A stretch of 64,000 bases of DNA. Origin: Vicia villosa (Eukaryota; Streptophyta; Magnoliopsida; Fabales; Fabaceae). A program made the translations under genes and the position numbers. This document shows positions 24,444 to 36,764 of this stretch, in pieces (position 1 is the first letter of the stretch; every line of letters starts with the position of its first letter). The DNA is taken from positions 43,966,766 to 44,030,765 of the forward strand of contig NC_081185.1 of assembly GCF_029867415.1 (NCBI RefSeq), written 5' to 3'. The notes under the pieces are model-generated. The model was not told where the DNA came from, made no database searches, and was given only the letters and a program-made list of their open reading frames with translations.

Positions 24444-26232
24444 GACCTAGTGTGAGCCAACCGGAAGGAATCATCGATCTGAAGTTAGCAAATCAAGTGG
24501 TTAAGATGGAGGATCAAATTACAGCTGAAGTAGAAAGAAGACTGAAGAAGATGGCCCTTGATACTCAAACAGTAGCACAGGTTCAACTAGTTCAACCGGT
24601 CAAAGCAGTAAGCTGTGAAATTTGTGGGGGACCTCATTTTACCATGCTTTGTGTAGAAACTGCACAACAAGTTGAGGAAATTACTTCTTAAAGCAGAACA
24701 ATCCCTACTCCAACACTTATAATCCGGGATGGAAAAATCATCCAAATTTCTCCTGGAAAGATCAACAGGGGAATGCTCCTAAACAAGGGGTTATTCCTTA
24801 TAAAGGTCCACCACAACAACAACAATTGTATCAACAACCATATCAGCAACCTCAGTAACAATTTCAACAACAAGGGCCAAGGGAAGCGGATTGGGAGATC
24901 GCCTTTGAAAGATGGCCGCTCAAAGCTCCCAATTCCAAGAAGAAACAAGGAGTAATTTTCGAAACACGGGTGAATCCATCAAAAATCTTGAGGTTCAGAT
25001 GAGTAGGTAGCACAAAAACTCGCCAATGCTCAACCACAAGGTGCCTTACCAAGTGCAACTGTTACAAACCCAAGGGAGCATCAGAATGTGAATGTTATCT
25101 CAATAAGAAGTCTGAGGAGATCAAAACCAAAAGAAAAAAATGAAACCAAGTATGATAATGTCATCGAAGTAGATCTTGAAGTGCGTGAAAATAAAAAAGT
25201 GCTAGAGGAGGTGATACAACATTTGAAGCCAACTGAAGAAAAGAGAAAAAAAGAGCCGACACCATTGATTAAGTTGTCGTATCCTTCTCGAGTAGCAAAG
25301 AAGGACCAAAAAGAGAAAGACTTTAAGAAGTTTGCCACATACTTCAAAAAGTTAGAGATCAATATTCCGTTCTTTGATGCACTCGAGAAAATGCCAATGT
25401 ACAGGAAATTCATGAAAGAGGTTCTATCTAAAAAGAAACCAACAAGGGGTGAAGGGGTAGTCAAGAAGGAGAAATGTTGTGCAATCTCACCAAAGAAGAG
25501 AATACCAATCAATTAGAAAGATCCTGAATCGGTTGCAATACCGTGCACGATAAAAAACAGAACTTTCAAGAAGGTTCTAATTGATTCGGGTGCTAGTGTG
25601 AGATTAATGCCGTTATCTATCTTCAAAAAGCTCGATATTGAAAAGGTGAGCGAAAGAGGAACAAAGTTGAAATTTGCATATCACACCATGAAGATGTCAT
25701 ATGGGGTGGCAGAAGATGTATTGGTAGAAATTGACAAATTTGTTTTTCCAGTTGATTTTGAGATAATGGACATCCCTGAAGATGAAGAGACCCCTATTAT
25801 TTTGGGTCGACCTTTCTTGCGCACTAGTCTGTGCAATGTCGGTATTGAAAAAGGTACTCTAACTTTGAAATCTTTTGATGAAGAAATAACTTTGAAAGTG
25901 TTAGACACCAAGAAGCAAGGTGAAAGTGGGGATAATCAATCTTCAGTTGGAATGATCCACATAGTAGGTGAAAGCAAAAGATTGGAACCAACCCCAAAAA
26001 AGGTCTCAAGCACAAGGTCTCGAGCATAATCTCTCAGGTGGCAGCATCTCATATAAAAACTCCAAAGTCCAATCAAGAAATCAAGGAAAGAAAGAAAAAA
26101 GAACATCGAGGTGAGGAGATGGAAGTTGAAAGTGACTTGAGGCACAAAGTGGTCCATCCTTTAAATCTAGATGAGTTCTGGGTTGCGGAAAGGACAAGCA
26201 ACATGGTGTGGAAGAGGAAGTATCCCCCATAA
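24444..26232 (+). pseudogene. Athila-like gag C-terminus and protease (broken)
   Basis: This continues the gag cut at 15546, out of frame by one base. Visible parts are the Cys/His knuckle CEICGGPHFTMLC (about 24620-24655), a Gln-rich stretch, a basic/acidic linker, and the retropepsin core with IDSGASVRLMPLSIFKKL (25580-25632) and ILGRPFL (25799-25818). Stops occur near 24689, 24856 and 25514 with frameshifts between, so no protein is made. It ends with WKRKYPP and a stop at 26230-26232, the same end as the related element. No pol domains follow. Confidence 0.75.
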
Positions 26233-27495
26233 TAGAAGGGAATGGACCGTCGAGCCATGCGACGTTAAACGAAGAGCTTCGTGGGAGGTAACCCACGGTT
26301 TTAATAATGTGGTTTAATTTTTGTTTTGTTTTCAGAAAATAAAAAAGATGGGTCTCCCTGGTGAAATTTAGGAAGCGGCAGCTGGAGTTGCAATACCCTC
26401 TATGAGCCACTCCTCTCGGGCTTGTTCTTAACCATTGAGGTCAATGTTTGATTCAAGTGTGGGGGAGGTTTTATTTGCTTTCTGTTTTTATTTCCAATTA
26501 TTTGTGTTTGTTTCTTGTTATTTCTATGTTATTTTATCTACCACATGTTACAAATTTGACGTGATTTATCGGATGGTTGATGGAATGGTAGTAAAAGGAT
26601 GAAAGATCCAACCCGAGCTTGCACCCCAGGCATCCCTGGAAGTTGATACAACCAAAAATAATTGTAGGACGCAACTTGATGACACCGGACCGAGATTGAA
26701 AGTTGGTACACACAAACCGGAAAAGAAGCAACATCACATGATAAGTACTATGGATCCTGTAAGCTATGCCCAACATGGTGAGAACACAAAAAGCCAGAAA
26801 ATATATCATCATAAGAGAGTAGTCAGGTATGACTTTATCACTTTGAATTTGCGTACATTCTACTCATATGACACTACATGATGACACACACTGAGGCACG
26901 TTGTTTCTGTTTCCCCCTGAGCCTTTCTAGCCTTCCCATGTTTATTTTTATCCATTGTAAACCCCTTTGAGCCTGTATCCCTTGTTTGTGTTAACCACAT
27001 ATATTAACTCATCGCCAAAAAGAAAAAAAAAATTCTAATTTCTTACCCTGCTCATCATAAGTGTTGTAATGTTGTTGTTATATCAGTGCAAAAATTGTAA
27101 GTTTGGGGTAGTACACCTAAAGAATGGCGAGTGCGAAAAAAATGAATGAAAAAAAAGAGAAAAGAAAAATGTTGAGACATCAAAATTCCTTAAGAAAAGG
27201 AAGAATTCGAAGAAGCACTCGCCTAAACAAAGAGACTCATTGATTTATCATACACTCAAAGCAAAAATTGAGTGAAGCAAAAAAAAAGTAGAAATAAGGG
27301 TGTGGTTAAATCCTATGATGCTAAAAGAAGCACGAAAACAAGAACAATAACACGAATGTTGAGCCTATAACCCTTGTGTATCATTTTCCTTGTTTATCTC
27401 ACCGCACCTAAGCCCCGCTACATCCCAAAGACCTCAAAAAGTGTGTGCAGAGTGTTTGTTTATGAAAGTAGAGTTTACTCAAATTTAAAAGTTGG
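26233..27495 (+). other. 3' non-coding region of Athila-like element 1
   Basis: A conserved block starts right after the protease stop: CGAGCCATGCGACGTTAAAC and then two overlapping hairpins at 26269-26282 (stem ACGAAG/CTTCGT) and 26280-26297 (stem CGTGGG/CCCACG). The same block follows the protease in the related element. The rest is non-coding and includes AAGTGTGGGG-like G-rich motifs near 26456 and 27100. No envelope-like gene is seen. Confidence 0.6.
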
Positions 27496-27628
27496 TATTG
27501 TGTGGTGTCGTTTTTCTTACCTCCCCGTTTCACTTGGGAGGACGGCACGCTAAACTCTTCACGCGAAATTTGGAAGGAGAGAAGCGCCCTTGTGGGATGA
27601 ATTTTATTTCAGTTCTTCCTACGATAGC

Positions 27629-29063
27629 TGATCGGTCACCATTTCTAGTAAGTTTCCGCACCTTTTTCCGACCGAAATTCGTAATCTTGGTAATACTAAG
27701 TGGCATTGGCATATGTTTTTAAAGTAAGTTTCTTGTTTTTCGGTCGTATGGCTTTGTTGCATTTTAATGTGTTTTGAGTATTATAAAAGTGTCGTTTTAT
27801 GCGCTGGTTGTTAGTTTGTTTTTGGCCAGGTTGATGCACGGGAGAGATAGAGACTTATGGCGCGCACGAATGGAAAAAGAAGCCGAAAAAGCCAAAGCTG
27901 AGGGCCACACGGGCACCCGTGTGCATGCACACGGTCCGTGTCAAAAAGTGGCTAGAAAAGCAAGTTTGATGCAAAGACAGAGGTTTCACACGGGCACCCG
28001 TGTGCAGGCACACGGTCCGTGTGAAAAGATGCAGGGAACGTGTGTTTTTGGCCCAGGAGCAGAGAAACAACACGGGCGCCCGTGTGCAGCAACACGGCCC
28101 GTGTTGTTGAAGCGTGCTGATTTTATTTTCATTATTTTTCTCACCTGAAGGGGACCAGTAAGGGTATTTTTGGTACTTCAGTTTCAACCTGAATGGAAGC
28201 GAGTTATAAGAACAACCTTAGGGCAAAGAGAAGGGGACTTTTGGACGGACGAAAGAATTGCAGAAGAAAGAGGAGAGCTCTCAAGGGTTTTGGAGAACAG
28301 AGATCTTCAAGAGCAATTGCGATTGAAGATCAAAGCAATCCTATTTTCTTGTAATGTCTAATCTTCCTATTGTATTTTCTTTGAATATTATGAGCGGCTA
28401 AACCCCCCAATGCTAGGGGGTGTCCCTGAATTGCTATTGTCATTGAACCTAATTTCCTTTATGTTAGAGAATATTTATGTGTGTGAAATTATTTGATTGT
28501 GCAAAGTGCTTATTGCTCTATCTATCTGACAAATAGATTTTTGATTTACGGTTAAGGTTTAGGTCGGACAAACCACCTTATCGCTGTTTGCAAAATTATA
28601 TTACGATTGCTATTGCTTAGGAATGAAGATGCTTCGTAGTAACCATAATAATCTTGATAAATTATATTGCGCTTGATTACTTCTTGAATTGCTAAGGAAT
28701 TAGGATACAAGAAAGTATCAAAAGGTTTTCCTCTGAGGAATTAGGGAAGATAACTCTTGAGATTCGGTAATAGTTCATGTACATTGATATTTTATAACTA
28801 AGGATTAAGGGTCATTGCAAGGCAATTCATACACTCACCCTAGCATATTCTCTCATATTGTTTTAAAGTCACATTTACGTCTCTTATTGATTTATTGTCA
28901 TTTATCATTATTTCTAGTCAAACAACAAAACCCCCATGATCTTTTGTTCAATTGAATCATTAAAATAACTTATATTTCCTACGCAGTCCACGAGATCGAT
29001 ATTTGGGATAAATCCTATTATTACTACATCGGTAAAAATAGTACACTTGCTATTTTCCGATCA
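27629..29063 (+). repeat. 5' LTR of the gag-pro element
   Basis: 1435 bp. It contains three pairs of GC-rich perfect hairpins: CACACGGGCACCCGTGTG at 27906-27923 and 27987-28004, ACACGGGCGCCCGTGT near 28071-28086, each followed by a second palindrome such as ACACGGTCCGTGT (27929-27941). The open frames crossing them, with repeated HTGTRV/HAHGPC peptides, are by-products of the palindromes. Confidence 0.9.
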
Positions 29064-29069
29064 AGTTTT

Positions 29070-29087
29070 TGGCGCCGTTGCCGGGGA
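29070..29087 (+). other. Primer-binding site, tRNA-Asp type
   Basis: TGGCGCCGTTGCCGGGGA, six bases after the LTR, is a full complement of the 3' end of plant tRNA-Asp. Confidence 0.9.
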
Positions 29088-29224
29088 CTGCCATAATATA
29101 AGTGATTAATAAGTCAATTGAAATTTTGTTGCTCTGCAACTAAAATTCTATTTTTCTGCAATTTTTATTTTGATTTTATTTTTGTTATTATTTGTGCTTC
29201 CAATTAAGCATTGTCTAATCTTGT

Positions 29225-31831
29225 ATGCGAGGTAAGGCCTCAGCTGAACTTCTTTTTGACGCAGAACCAGAAAGAACATTGCGAGCACGACTACGAGAAG
29301 TTAAGCGGAAAAGACTGGCATCGAAAGAGGGATCACCTATAGTTTCAGAATCGGAAGACGAAGAAGGACTATCTATTCCGTCCGAGCATTCAGAGTCTGA
29401 ATCAGAACCTATGGCAGCGGATCCACCTCCTCTAGAGAGACTTTTAGGAGACTATGGAAGGGCTAATGCCCCGCTTGGAAGAATGACCATCGTAAACCAA
29501 CCGGTCAATGTGGCACACTTCCAACTCCATCCTTCAACTATCCGACAGTTGGAGAGCAAACCGTTTGCGGGAAGAATCAATGAAGATGCAAATAAGCATC
29601 TACAAAGATTCCTCACCACAACAACATCATTGAAGATTGAAGGCCATTCTGAAGAAGCCAAGAGACTCGTGATGTTCCCATTTACTTTATCCGAAGATGC
29701 AGAAGAATGGTTTTACTCACTTCCAGCTGGAAGCATCACAACATGGCAACAGATGGAAACCGCCTTCTTGAATGAGTATTTCCCTGCTTCAGTCTTCATT
29801 CGAAAAAGATATGAAATCGTGAATTTTAAGCAGAAAGAAGGGGAATCGCTGGGAGATGCATATAAAAGGTTCAAGAGGTGTTTGGTTGCTTGTCCTACTC
29901 ATAACATGGACCCAACAGAGCAAATGCAGACTTTTGTTAATGGTCTACGAGTCAAGACAAAACAGCTGATAGACACTGCAGCCGGTGGCTCAACTAATTT
30001 TTCAACAGCCACTGGTATCAAGAGAATCATAGAAGCTATTGCCGCTAACGAGCACATTGAGTTATATGACCGTGCAATGAGCCAACCGGAAGGTAAAATT
30101 GATTTGAAGCTTGTTGATCAGGTGGTTAAAATGGAAGAACAAATTGCGGTTGAAGTAGAAAGAAGATTGAAGAAGATGAATATTGGTGAACAGAAAGTAG
30201 CACAAGTTGAGCCAGTCGCCTCAGTTGTATGTGAAATATGTAGTGGACCGCATTTTGCTATGCATTGTGTGGCAACGCAAGAACAAGTGGAACAGATTCA
30301 TATGTTGAGGCAGAATAATCCATACGCCAACACATATAATCCAGGATGGAAAAATCATCCTAATTTCGCATGGAAAGACCAACAAGGGAATATTCAAAAG
30401 CAGGGACCCAACCAATATCAATCTCAAGCTCAGCCACATCAATACATACCTCCACAACAACCTCCATATCAACAACAATTCCAACATCATCCTCAACAAT
30501 TTCAACAACAGGTACCAAAGAAAGAAGATTGGGAGATCGCTCTTGAAAAAGTGGCAACCCAAAACTCTCAGTTTCAAGAAGAGACAAGAGCCAACCTCAG
30601 GAACACCACGGCTTCAATTAAAAATCTTGAAGTTCAAATGGGTCAAATAGCACAACATCTCAGTCTACAGGCACAAGGAAACTTTCCGAACGAAACTGTG
30701 AAAGATCAGAAAAATCTAGAGAAGATCAATGCTATTACAACAAGGAGTAAAAAGGTGTTAGGATCGGAAAAAGAAAAAGAAGAGATAGATGACCCTATGG
30801 TGATAGAGGTAGATTTGGAAATAAGAGAGAACCCAAGAGAGCCTGAAGTGGTGATACCACCGGTTAAACCAGCTGAAGAAAAAATTAAAAAAGATGCTGA
30901 ACCGGTAATTAAACTACCCTTCCCTTCAAGAGTAACAAAGAAGAATTCAAAAGAGAAAGACTTTAAGAAGTTCACTAAATTGTTCAAAAGGTTAGAGGTG
31001 AATCTACCTTTTTTTGAAGCACTTGAACACATGCCTTTGTATAAGAAATTTATGAAGGAGGTGTTGGCGAAAAAGAGATCACTAGGAGGAGAACCAAAAA
31101 TTGTAATCGAGAAGTGTGGTATAGTCTCTTCAGCAAGAAAGATCCCAATTAAGAGGAAAGACCCTGGGGCGGTGGCGATACCATGCACTATCAAGAATAT
31201 AGCATTTAAAAAGGTACTCCTCGATTCTGGTTCTAGTGTGAGTTTAATGCCTTTATCCATTTTCAAAAAGCTTTAATTAGAAAAGATTAGTGAAAGTAAG
31301 ACACAGTTAAGGTTCGCCGATCACACCGTTAAGAAATCCTATGGGGTAGCTGAAGATGTACTAGTGGAAGTTGATAAGTTTGTTTTCCCTGTTGACTTCC
31401 ACATCATGGACATTCCGGAAGATGAAGAAACTCCTATCCTTCTTGGGAGACCCTTTTTGTCAACAGGCCGCTGTAATTTTGACATTGAAAAAGGGACGCT
31501 AACGCTGAAATCATTTGATGAAGAAGTAACCTTGAAGATGTTAGGAGTCAGGAAACATAGGTCAGATGTGAATGAGAAAACCTCAACTGGTATGACGGAA
31601 GGTGAACAAGAAGACAAAAATCTTAAAAATCTCCAAGAAAAAGTTTCTAGCATAGCCTCTATGATGGAACCAACTTATGTAGCTGTCAAAAGTCCTAAGA
31701 AAGCTGAAGAAGTAGAGAAAAATGTGGGAAGCAAATTGAAGAGAAAAGTTATCCAGGCTTTTCATCTTCATGAGTTCGCGGTTGCGGAAGTGGCAAGCAA
31801 CAAGGTTTGGAAAAGGAAATACCCTCCATAA
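29225..31831 (+). CDS. Gag-protease polyprotein of the Athila-like element (one in-frame stop)
   Basis: The ATG at 29225 opens a frame of 683 codons to a TAA at 31274-31276, after which the same frame continues to a stop at 31829-31831. In order: acidic leader, gag core with PFTLSEDAEEWFYSLPAG, Cys/His knuckle CEICSGPHFAMHC (about 30232-30270), Gln/Pro-rich linker, a short coiled coil, a charged linker, and retropepsin with LLDSGSSVSLMPLSIFKKL (active site DSGSS, about 31219-31275). The single stop falls just after this motif; the second half, with ILLGRPFLS (31435-31461), follows it. The stop is either a late mutation or read through. Gag would form particles, and the protease would mature them if the stop is passed. 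Confidence 0.8.
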
Positions 31832-33378
31832 TAAAGGGTAATGGACCGTCGAGCCATGCGACGTTAAACGAAGCGCTTCGTGGGAGGCAACCCACGGTTT
31901 TAATAATTAATTTTTCTGTTTGTTTGTTTTATTTTCAGGAAATAAAAGAGAGCATCTCTAGTGGAAGCTAGGAAGTGATCATTGGAATGCAATACCTCTG
32001 TAAGCAACCTCTCCAAGGCTGGTTCTAAAACATTGAGGACAATGTTTAGTTCAAGTGTGGGGAGGTTCTTATTTTATTTGCTTTATTGCTTTGCTTTCCG
32101 TTTTGAATTCATAGTTTAGTTTGTTTAATTTGAACCATTTTCTTTTGTCTCTCTATTATTGTGTTTATTTCAAGTTTGTAGTGCTGCCATGGTGTTACCA
32201 GGTTGGATACAAGTCGGAAGGGGGCAAATGAATAGATAGTGGTTGAACAACACATCTCACACTTGATCTCTACAGGCACCACGGAAGTTGACACAATCAA
32301 AGAGAAGAAGGTAGGACGCAAAAAGTCAACACTGAACCAAGAGAGGAGTATGGTGTACTTTAGATGAAAGGAAACTGCAGGACACCAATAGCACCTCGAA
32401 GCATGCAAGCTTAACCGACCCGGTGAGATTTCAGAGCCAAATTCATAACTCCACATGAGAGTCCAGTCAGGTATGGCACTATTCACTTTGATTTTGTGTA
32501 TGTTCTCATAACACAAGCACACTACGAGAGCGCACACTGAGGCAAGTTTTTTCGTAACCCCGAGCCTTTCTAGCCATCCTGTATACATGATATCCATCGT
32601 CAACCCCCTTTGAGCCGTAATGTTTGTTTTGTTCATTGTTGTTATTCTCGTTACCACCCACATATTTACTATTCATGTTATCGCTCGGCATTAATGTTAT
32701 TCTCTTGAAAGACACGAAAGAATCTAAGTGTGGGGTTGTAAACCATTGAGAAAAGGGCAAGAAAAAAATAGAAAGAAAAAAAAAAGATGAATGTTGAACT
32801 TGTGAAAATCCAAAGAGAAAGTTTGAAAAACAAAAGGAAGAAAAAATCCTTAACCCTTGCCCACGTATATGAAAGACCATGTGAATGACTCTAAAAAGCT
32901 AAAAACAAGATGTCGAAGGTCTTAACCCCATTCTTACGATTCAAACCACTAAGAGTAGAAATGTGAACCCAACATAAATGCCGAGCACCAAAACCATTTG
33001 TTATCCCATTCCTTGTTACCCCACCAAACCCAAGCCACGTTACAACCCTAAGACCTCATGAAGTGTGTGTAATCTGTGTGTGTAGTGATTAGAGAATATA
33101 TTCAAAGTTAAAAGTAATATGCATGCCTTGGTACTATGAGTGTAGACACTTTAACCCGGAGAGATTTTGTGAGAGTGTGAAAAGCTTGCAGGTGAAAACG
33201 TGCTCGAAAGTGATAATGCAGTTGATAGTTTGAAGAAGGAAACCAGAAACTCGATTGCTAAGTGAAGGAATCTTGCGAAAAACCTGATTGTGTTGTGGAG
33301 AAAAGAATCTCGTCAGGTGACCTCTGTTTTGCCTCGATACATCACTTGAGGACAAGCAATGAGATAAGTGTGGGGTTG
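31832..33378 (+). other. 3' non-coding region of the gag-pro element, with conserved hairpins
   Basis: Directly after the stop comes the block also present in element 1, with two overlapping hairpins at 31868-31881 (ACGAAG/CTTCGT) and 31879-31896 (CGTGGG/CCCACG). AAGTGTGGGG motifs occur near 32053, 32729 and 33366, the last forming the polypurine tract before the LTR at 33379. No gene is recognised. Confidence 0.7.
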
Positions 33379-34814
33379 TGATCGGTCACCATTTCTAGTA
33401 AGTTTCCGCACCTTTTTCCGACCGAAATTTGTAATCTTGGTAATACTAAGTGGCATTGGCATATGTTTTTAAAGTAAGTTTCTTGTTTTTCGGTCGTATG
33501 GCTTTGTTGCATTTTAATGTGTTTTGAGTATTATAAAAGTGTCGTTTTATGCGCTGATTGTTAGTTTGTTTTTGGCCAGGTTGATGCACGGGAGAGATAG
33601 AGACTTATGGCGCGCACGAATGGAAAAAGAAGCCGAAAAAGCCAAAGCTGAGGGCCACACGGGCACCCGTGTGCATGCACACGGTCCGTGTCAAAAAGTG
33701 GCTAGAAAAGCAAGTTTGATGCAAAGACAGAGGTTTCACACGGGCACCCGTGTGCAGGCACACGGTCCGTGTGAAAAGATGCAGGGAACATGTGTTTTTA
33801 GCCCAGGAGCAGAGAAACAACACGGGCGCCCGTGTGCAGCAACACGGCCCGTGTTGTTGAAGCGTGCTGATTTTATTTTCATTATTTTTCTCACCTGAAG
33901 GGGACCAGTAAGGGTATTTTTGGTACTTCAGTTTCAACCTGAATGGAAGCGAGTTATAAGAACAACCTTAGGGCAAAGAGAAGGGGACTTTTGGACGGAC
34001 GAAAGAATTGCAGAAGAAAGAGGAGAGCTCTCAAGGGTTTTGGAGAACAGAGACCTTCAAGAGCAATTGCGATTGAAGATCAAAGCAATCCTATTTTCTT
34101 GTAATGTCTAATCTTCCTATTGTATTTTCTTTGAATATTATGAGCGGCTAAACCCCCCAATGCAAGGGGGGTGTCCCTGAATTGCTATTGTCATTGAACC
34201 TAATTTCCTTTATGTTAGAGAATATTTATGTGTGTGAAATTATTTGATTGTGCAAAGTGCTTATTGCTCTATCTATCTGACAAATAGATTTTTGATTTAC
34301 GGTTAAGGTTTAGGTCGGACAAACCACCTTATCGCTGTTTGCAAAATTATATTACGATTGCTATTGCTTAGGAATGAGGATGCTTCGTAGTAACCATAAT
34401 AATCTTGATAAATTATATTGCGCTTGATTACTTCTTGAATTGCTAAGGAATTAGGATACAAGAAAGTATCAAAAGGTTTTCCTCTGAGGAATTAGGGAAG
34501 ATAACTCTTGAGATTCGGTAATAGTTCATGTACATTGATATTTTATAACTAAGGATTAAGGGTCATTGCAAGGCAATTCATACACTCACCCTAGCATATT
34601 CTCTCATATTGTTTTAAAGTCACATTTACGTCTCTTATTGATTTGTTGTCATTTATCATTATTTCTAGTCAAACAACAAAACCCCCATGATCTTTTGTTC
34701 AATTGAATCATTAAAATAACTTATATTTCCTACGCAGTCCACGAGATCGATATTTGGGATAAATCCTATTATTACTACATCGGTAAAAATAGTACACTTG
34801 CTATTTTCCGATCA
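33379..34814 (+). repeat. 3' LTR of the gag-pro element
   Basis: 1436 bp, about 99.4% identical to the 5' LTR by hand count. It ends CCGATCA at 34814 and is followed by the ATAGC duplication. Confidence 0.9.
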
Positions 34815-36764
34815 ATAGCACACGAAATTTTTAATTATCCTACGAGGAGGAAGGGGAAAAAGATCTCAAATAAACCCTAGAAGTTTGCTAAGTGTGGGGA
34901 TTCACCTATACTAGAAATTCTGGAGTCCGGGAGGTCGGTTATACATAGGGAAGGTTTTAAGCACCCTACATATCTATAGTACTCTACAGGAACCTTCTCT
35001 GTGTCTATGTGTTTGTGTTTGCTAATTGATTGGGAAAGTTTCTCCTTTGTGTTAGGAGAGAGAATTGAATTGAATGGAAATGAAAGACAGACTGTTTTTG
35101 GTTTTTGATTAGCTCGCTGAGATTCCTTGTAAATCTCATGCCTACATATCCCTAATGGAAGTCAGAGCTTTTTGTAGTTTGGGAGACTAATTAGGGAAAT
35201 TAATTGTTTTTGGGTGCCTTGCTTGAAGCTCAAGGTTGAAGCTTGAATTAAATCTCTGTTTACAGTAAAGAGACATAAAATCATCTTTACAGAGAGGTAT
35301 TTCTACTATTCCACCACAAACATTTAAAGTGACAGAAAAGCTGAGTTCGTTTCATTAAGAGATGGACCTTACTTGGATATACAAGTATTCCAGTCACATG
35401 TCTCTTAAATGAAAGAAAGATTCTCGACCAAATTAGGGAAAATTACACAAGCCTGGAGATATGTGCCAGAGCATGCCTTTCAAAGTCCTAAATGGGAGAA
35501 TGTTTAAAATTAAAATTTAAATGTGTGTTTGTTTGAATGTGGTGAGATAGGAGAAATATCTCTCTATAGAGATAAGCTATGTCTATCTACTGTATGAAAG
35601 ATTTGATTTTAGTTGGCTTGTATGAGGCCCAAGTTTGAGGCTTAAAAGGTTTTTTATTGACTCTGGGAGATGACTCCACTGGGAATTGACTTTGTCTTAA
35701 GGAAATTTGTGTTCTGTATGAAGCCCATAATTGAGGATGACTCTACCTAGGGAGACTCTATTTTGTGCCTTGTATGAAGCCCAAGGTTGTGGCTGACTGT
35801 TGAGGAAACTGAGTATGGATTACTCTATTTTGTGCCTTGTACAAACCCCAAGGTTGTGGCTAACTCTCTAGGGAAAAGATCCTGAAGGTTAGGAATATTT
35901 TAACACAGGGAATGATGCTTATCTGCCTTGTACAAAGCCCAAGGTTGTGGCTGTTTGATGGGGAAGGACTCACTGTAGAGACTCGATTATCCGCCTTGTA
36001 CAAAGCCCAAGACTGTGGCTGACTCTGGATAGAGGAATACTTATGAGTAGGGTTTTTGACTCTAAAGGGAGTATTTGCCTTGTACAAAGCCCAAGGTTGT
36101 GGCTGACTCTTAAAATGGGGAAAAGATCTACCAGTGTGGGATCTTTTGACTCTAAGGGGACTTTTGACTCTACTGAGGATTACTCTGTTGTTTTAGAGAC
36201 TAAAGGTTGACCCTTATGGGGATTGTGCTTTTATTAAGCAGGAATTGATGAATGAAAGACCCAGGTTTGAAGATTGACTCTATTGGGGAATTTGATTGAG
36301 TGATTGACCTAGACTCTATTGGAGAGTTTTGAAGGTTTGAAAGATGATTTTTGGAAGCTAACCCTTCCCAGGAAATTTGGATTTGAAGGATTGAATTTGG
36401 AGGCTGACTCTTTCCAGGGGTTTACTCAGCTGGAGAGTTTATCTTTTAAAAGTTGAATTTTTGGAGGCTGACCCTTTCCAGGGGATTTTGATTTAAAGGA
36501 GTGATTGGAAGCTAACCCTATCCAGGGAATTTGGATTAAATGTTTTAGACTTCTTGTTTAAAGCCCAAGATTAAAACTGACTATGACTGGAGATAGACAG
36601 ATTGGAACCTAGACTCTGCTAAGGAGGAAAACTATTGGAGATTGAGAATAAAGGTGACAGAGACTGTCCCTGTCTCTCATTCCAAAAGGTGAACTCAATA
36701 CTGAGATTGAGACATTCTTAGCTTGTTTAAAGTCTAGTTTGAGGAACAAAAGAAGCTCACCAGG
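34815..36764 (-). repeat. Ogre-like LTR segment with irregular subrepeats
   Basis: This stretch of LTR has no gene. A ~35-bp motif, GCCTTGTACAAAGCCCAAGG followed by TTGTGGCTGACTCT, recurs about seven times between 35613 and 36115 at uneven spacing. A second motif, GGAGGCTGACTCTTTCCAGG, recurs about four times between 36350 and 36530. Both are internal to the LTR and suggest repeated local amplification. Confidence 0.7.

Larger units (their letters stand above)
13247..27495 (+). mobile_element. Athila-like Ty3/gypsy element 1, interrupted and truncated
   Basis: In order: LTR 13247-14572, tRNA-Asp primer site, degraded gag-pro (14704-15546 and 24444-26232), and a non-coding 3' region. The gag is interrupted by the 8.9-kb element at 15547-24438. 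No reverse transcriptase, RNase H or integrase is recognised after the protease. The 3' LTR is absent: element 1 is taken to stop where the Ogre-like LTR begins, somewhere in 27480-27600. It should resume beyond the right edge of the window if Ogre inserted into it. It is clearly older than its relative at 27629-34814. Confidence 0.7.
27629..34814 (+). mobile_element. Gag-pro-only Athila-like retrotransposon (non-autonomous), recent
   Basis: LTRs at 27629-29063 and 33379-34814 begin TGATCGG and end CCGATCA, and the element is flanked by ATAGC at 27624-27628 and 34815-34819. The interior holds a tRNA-Asp primer site, a gag-protease frame (29225-31831) and 1.5 kb without genes. No reverse transcriptase, RNase H or integrase is present, so it depends on a partner element. 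About nine differences were counted between the LTRs (0.6%), the least of the three pairs measured here, so it is the most recent insertion of those. Confidence 0.9.

Noticed and set aside
27774..28148. Open frame with repeated HTGTRV/HAHGPC peptide in the Athila-like LTR, also at 33524-33898
   Set aside because: The frame is created by palindromic GC-rich hairpins inside the LTR; an equally long frame exists on the other strand, and the older LTR has no such frame.
31832..33378. Possible envelope-like gene after gag-pro in the Athila-like element
   Set aside because: Some Athila elements carry one, but no long frame, signal peptide or transmembrane pattern is present here.
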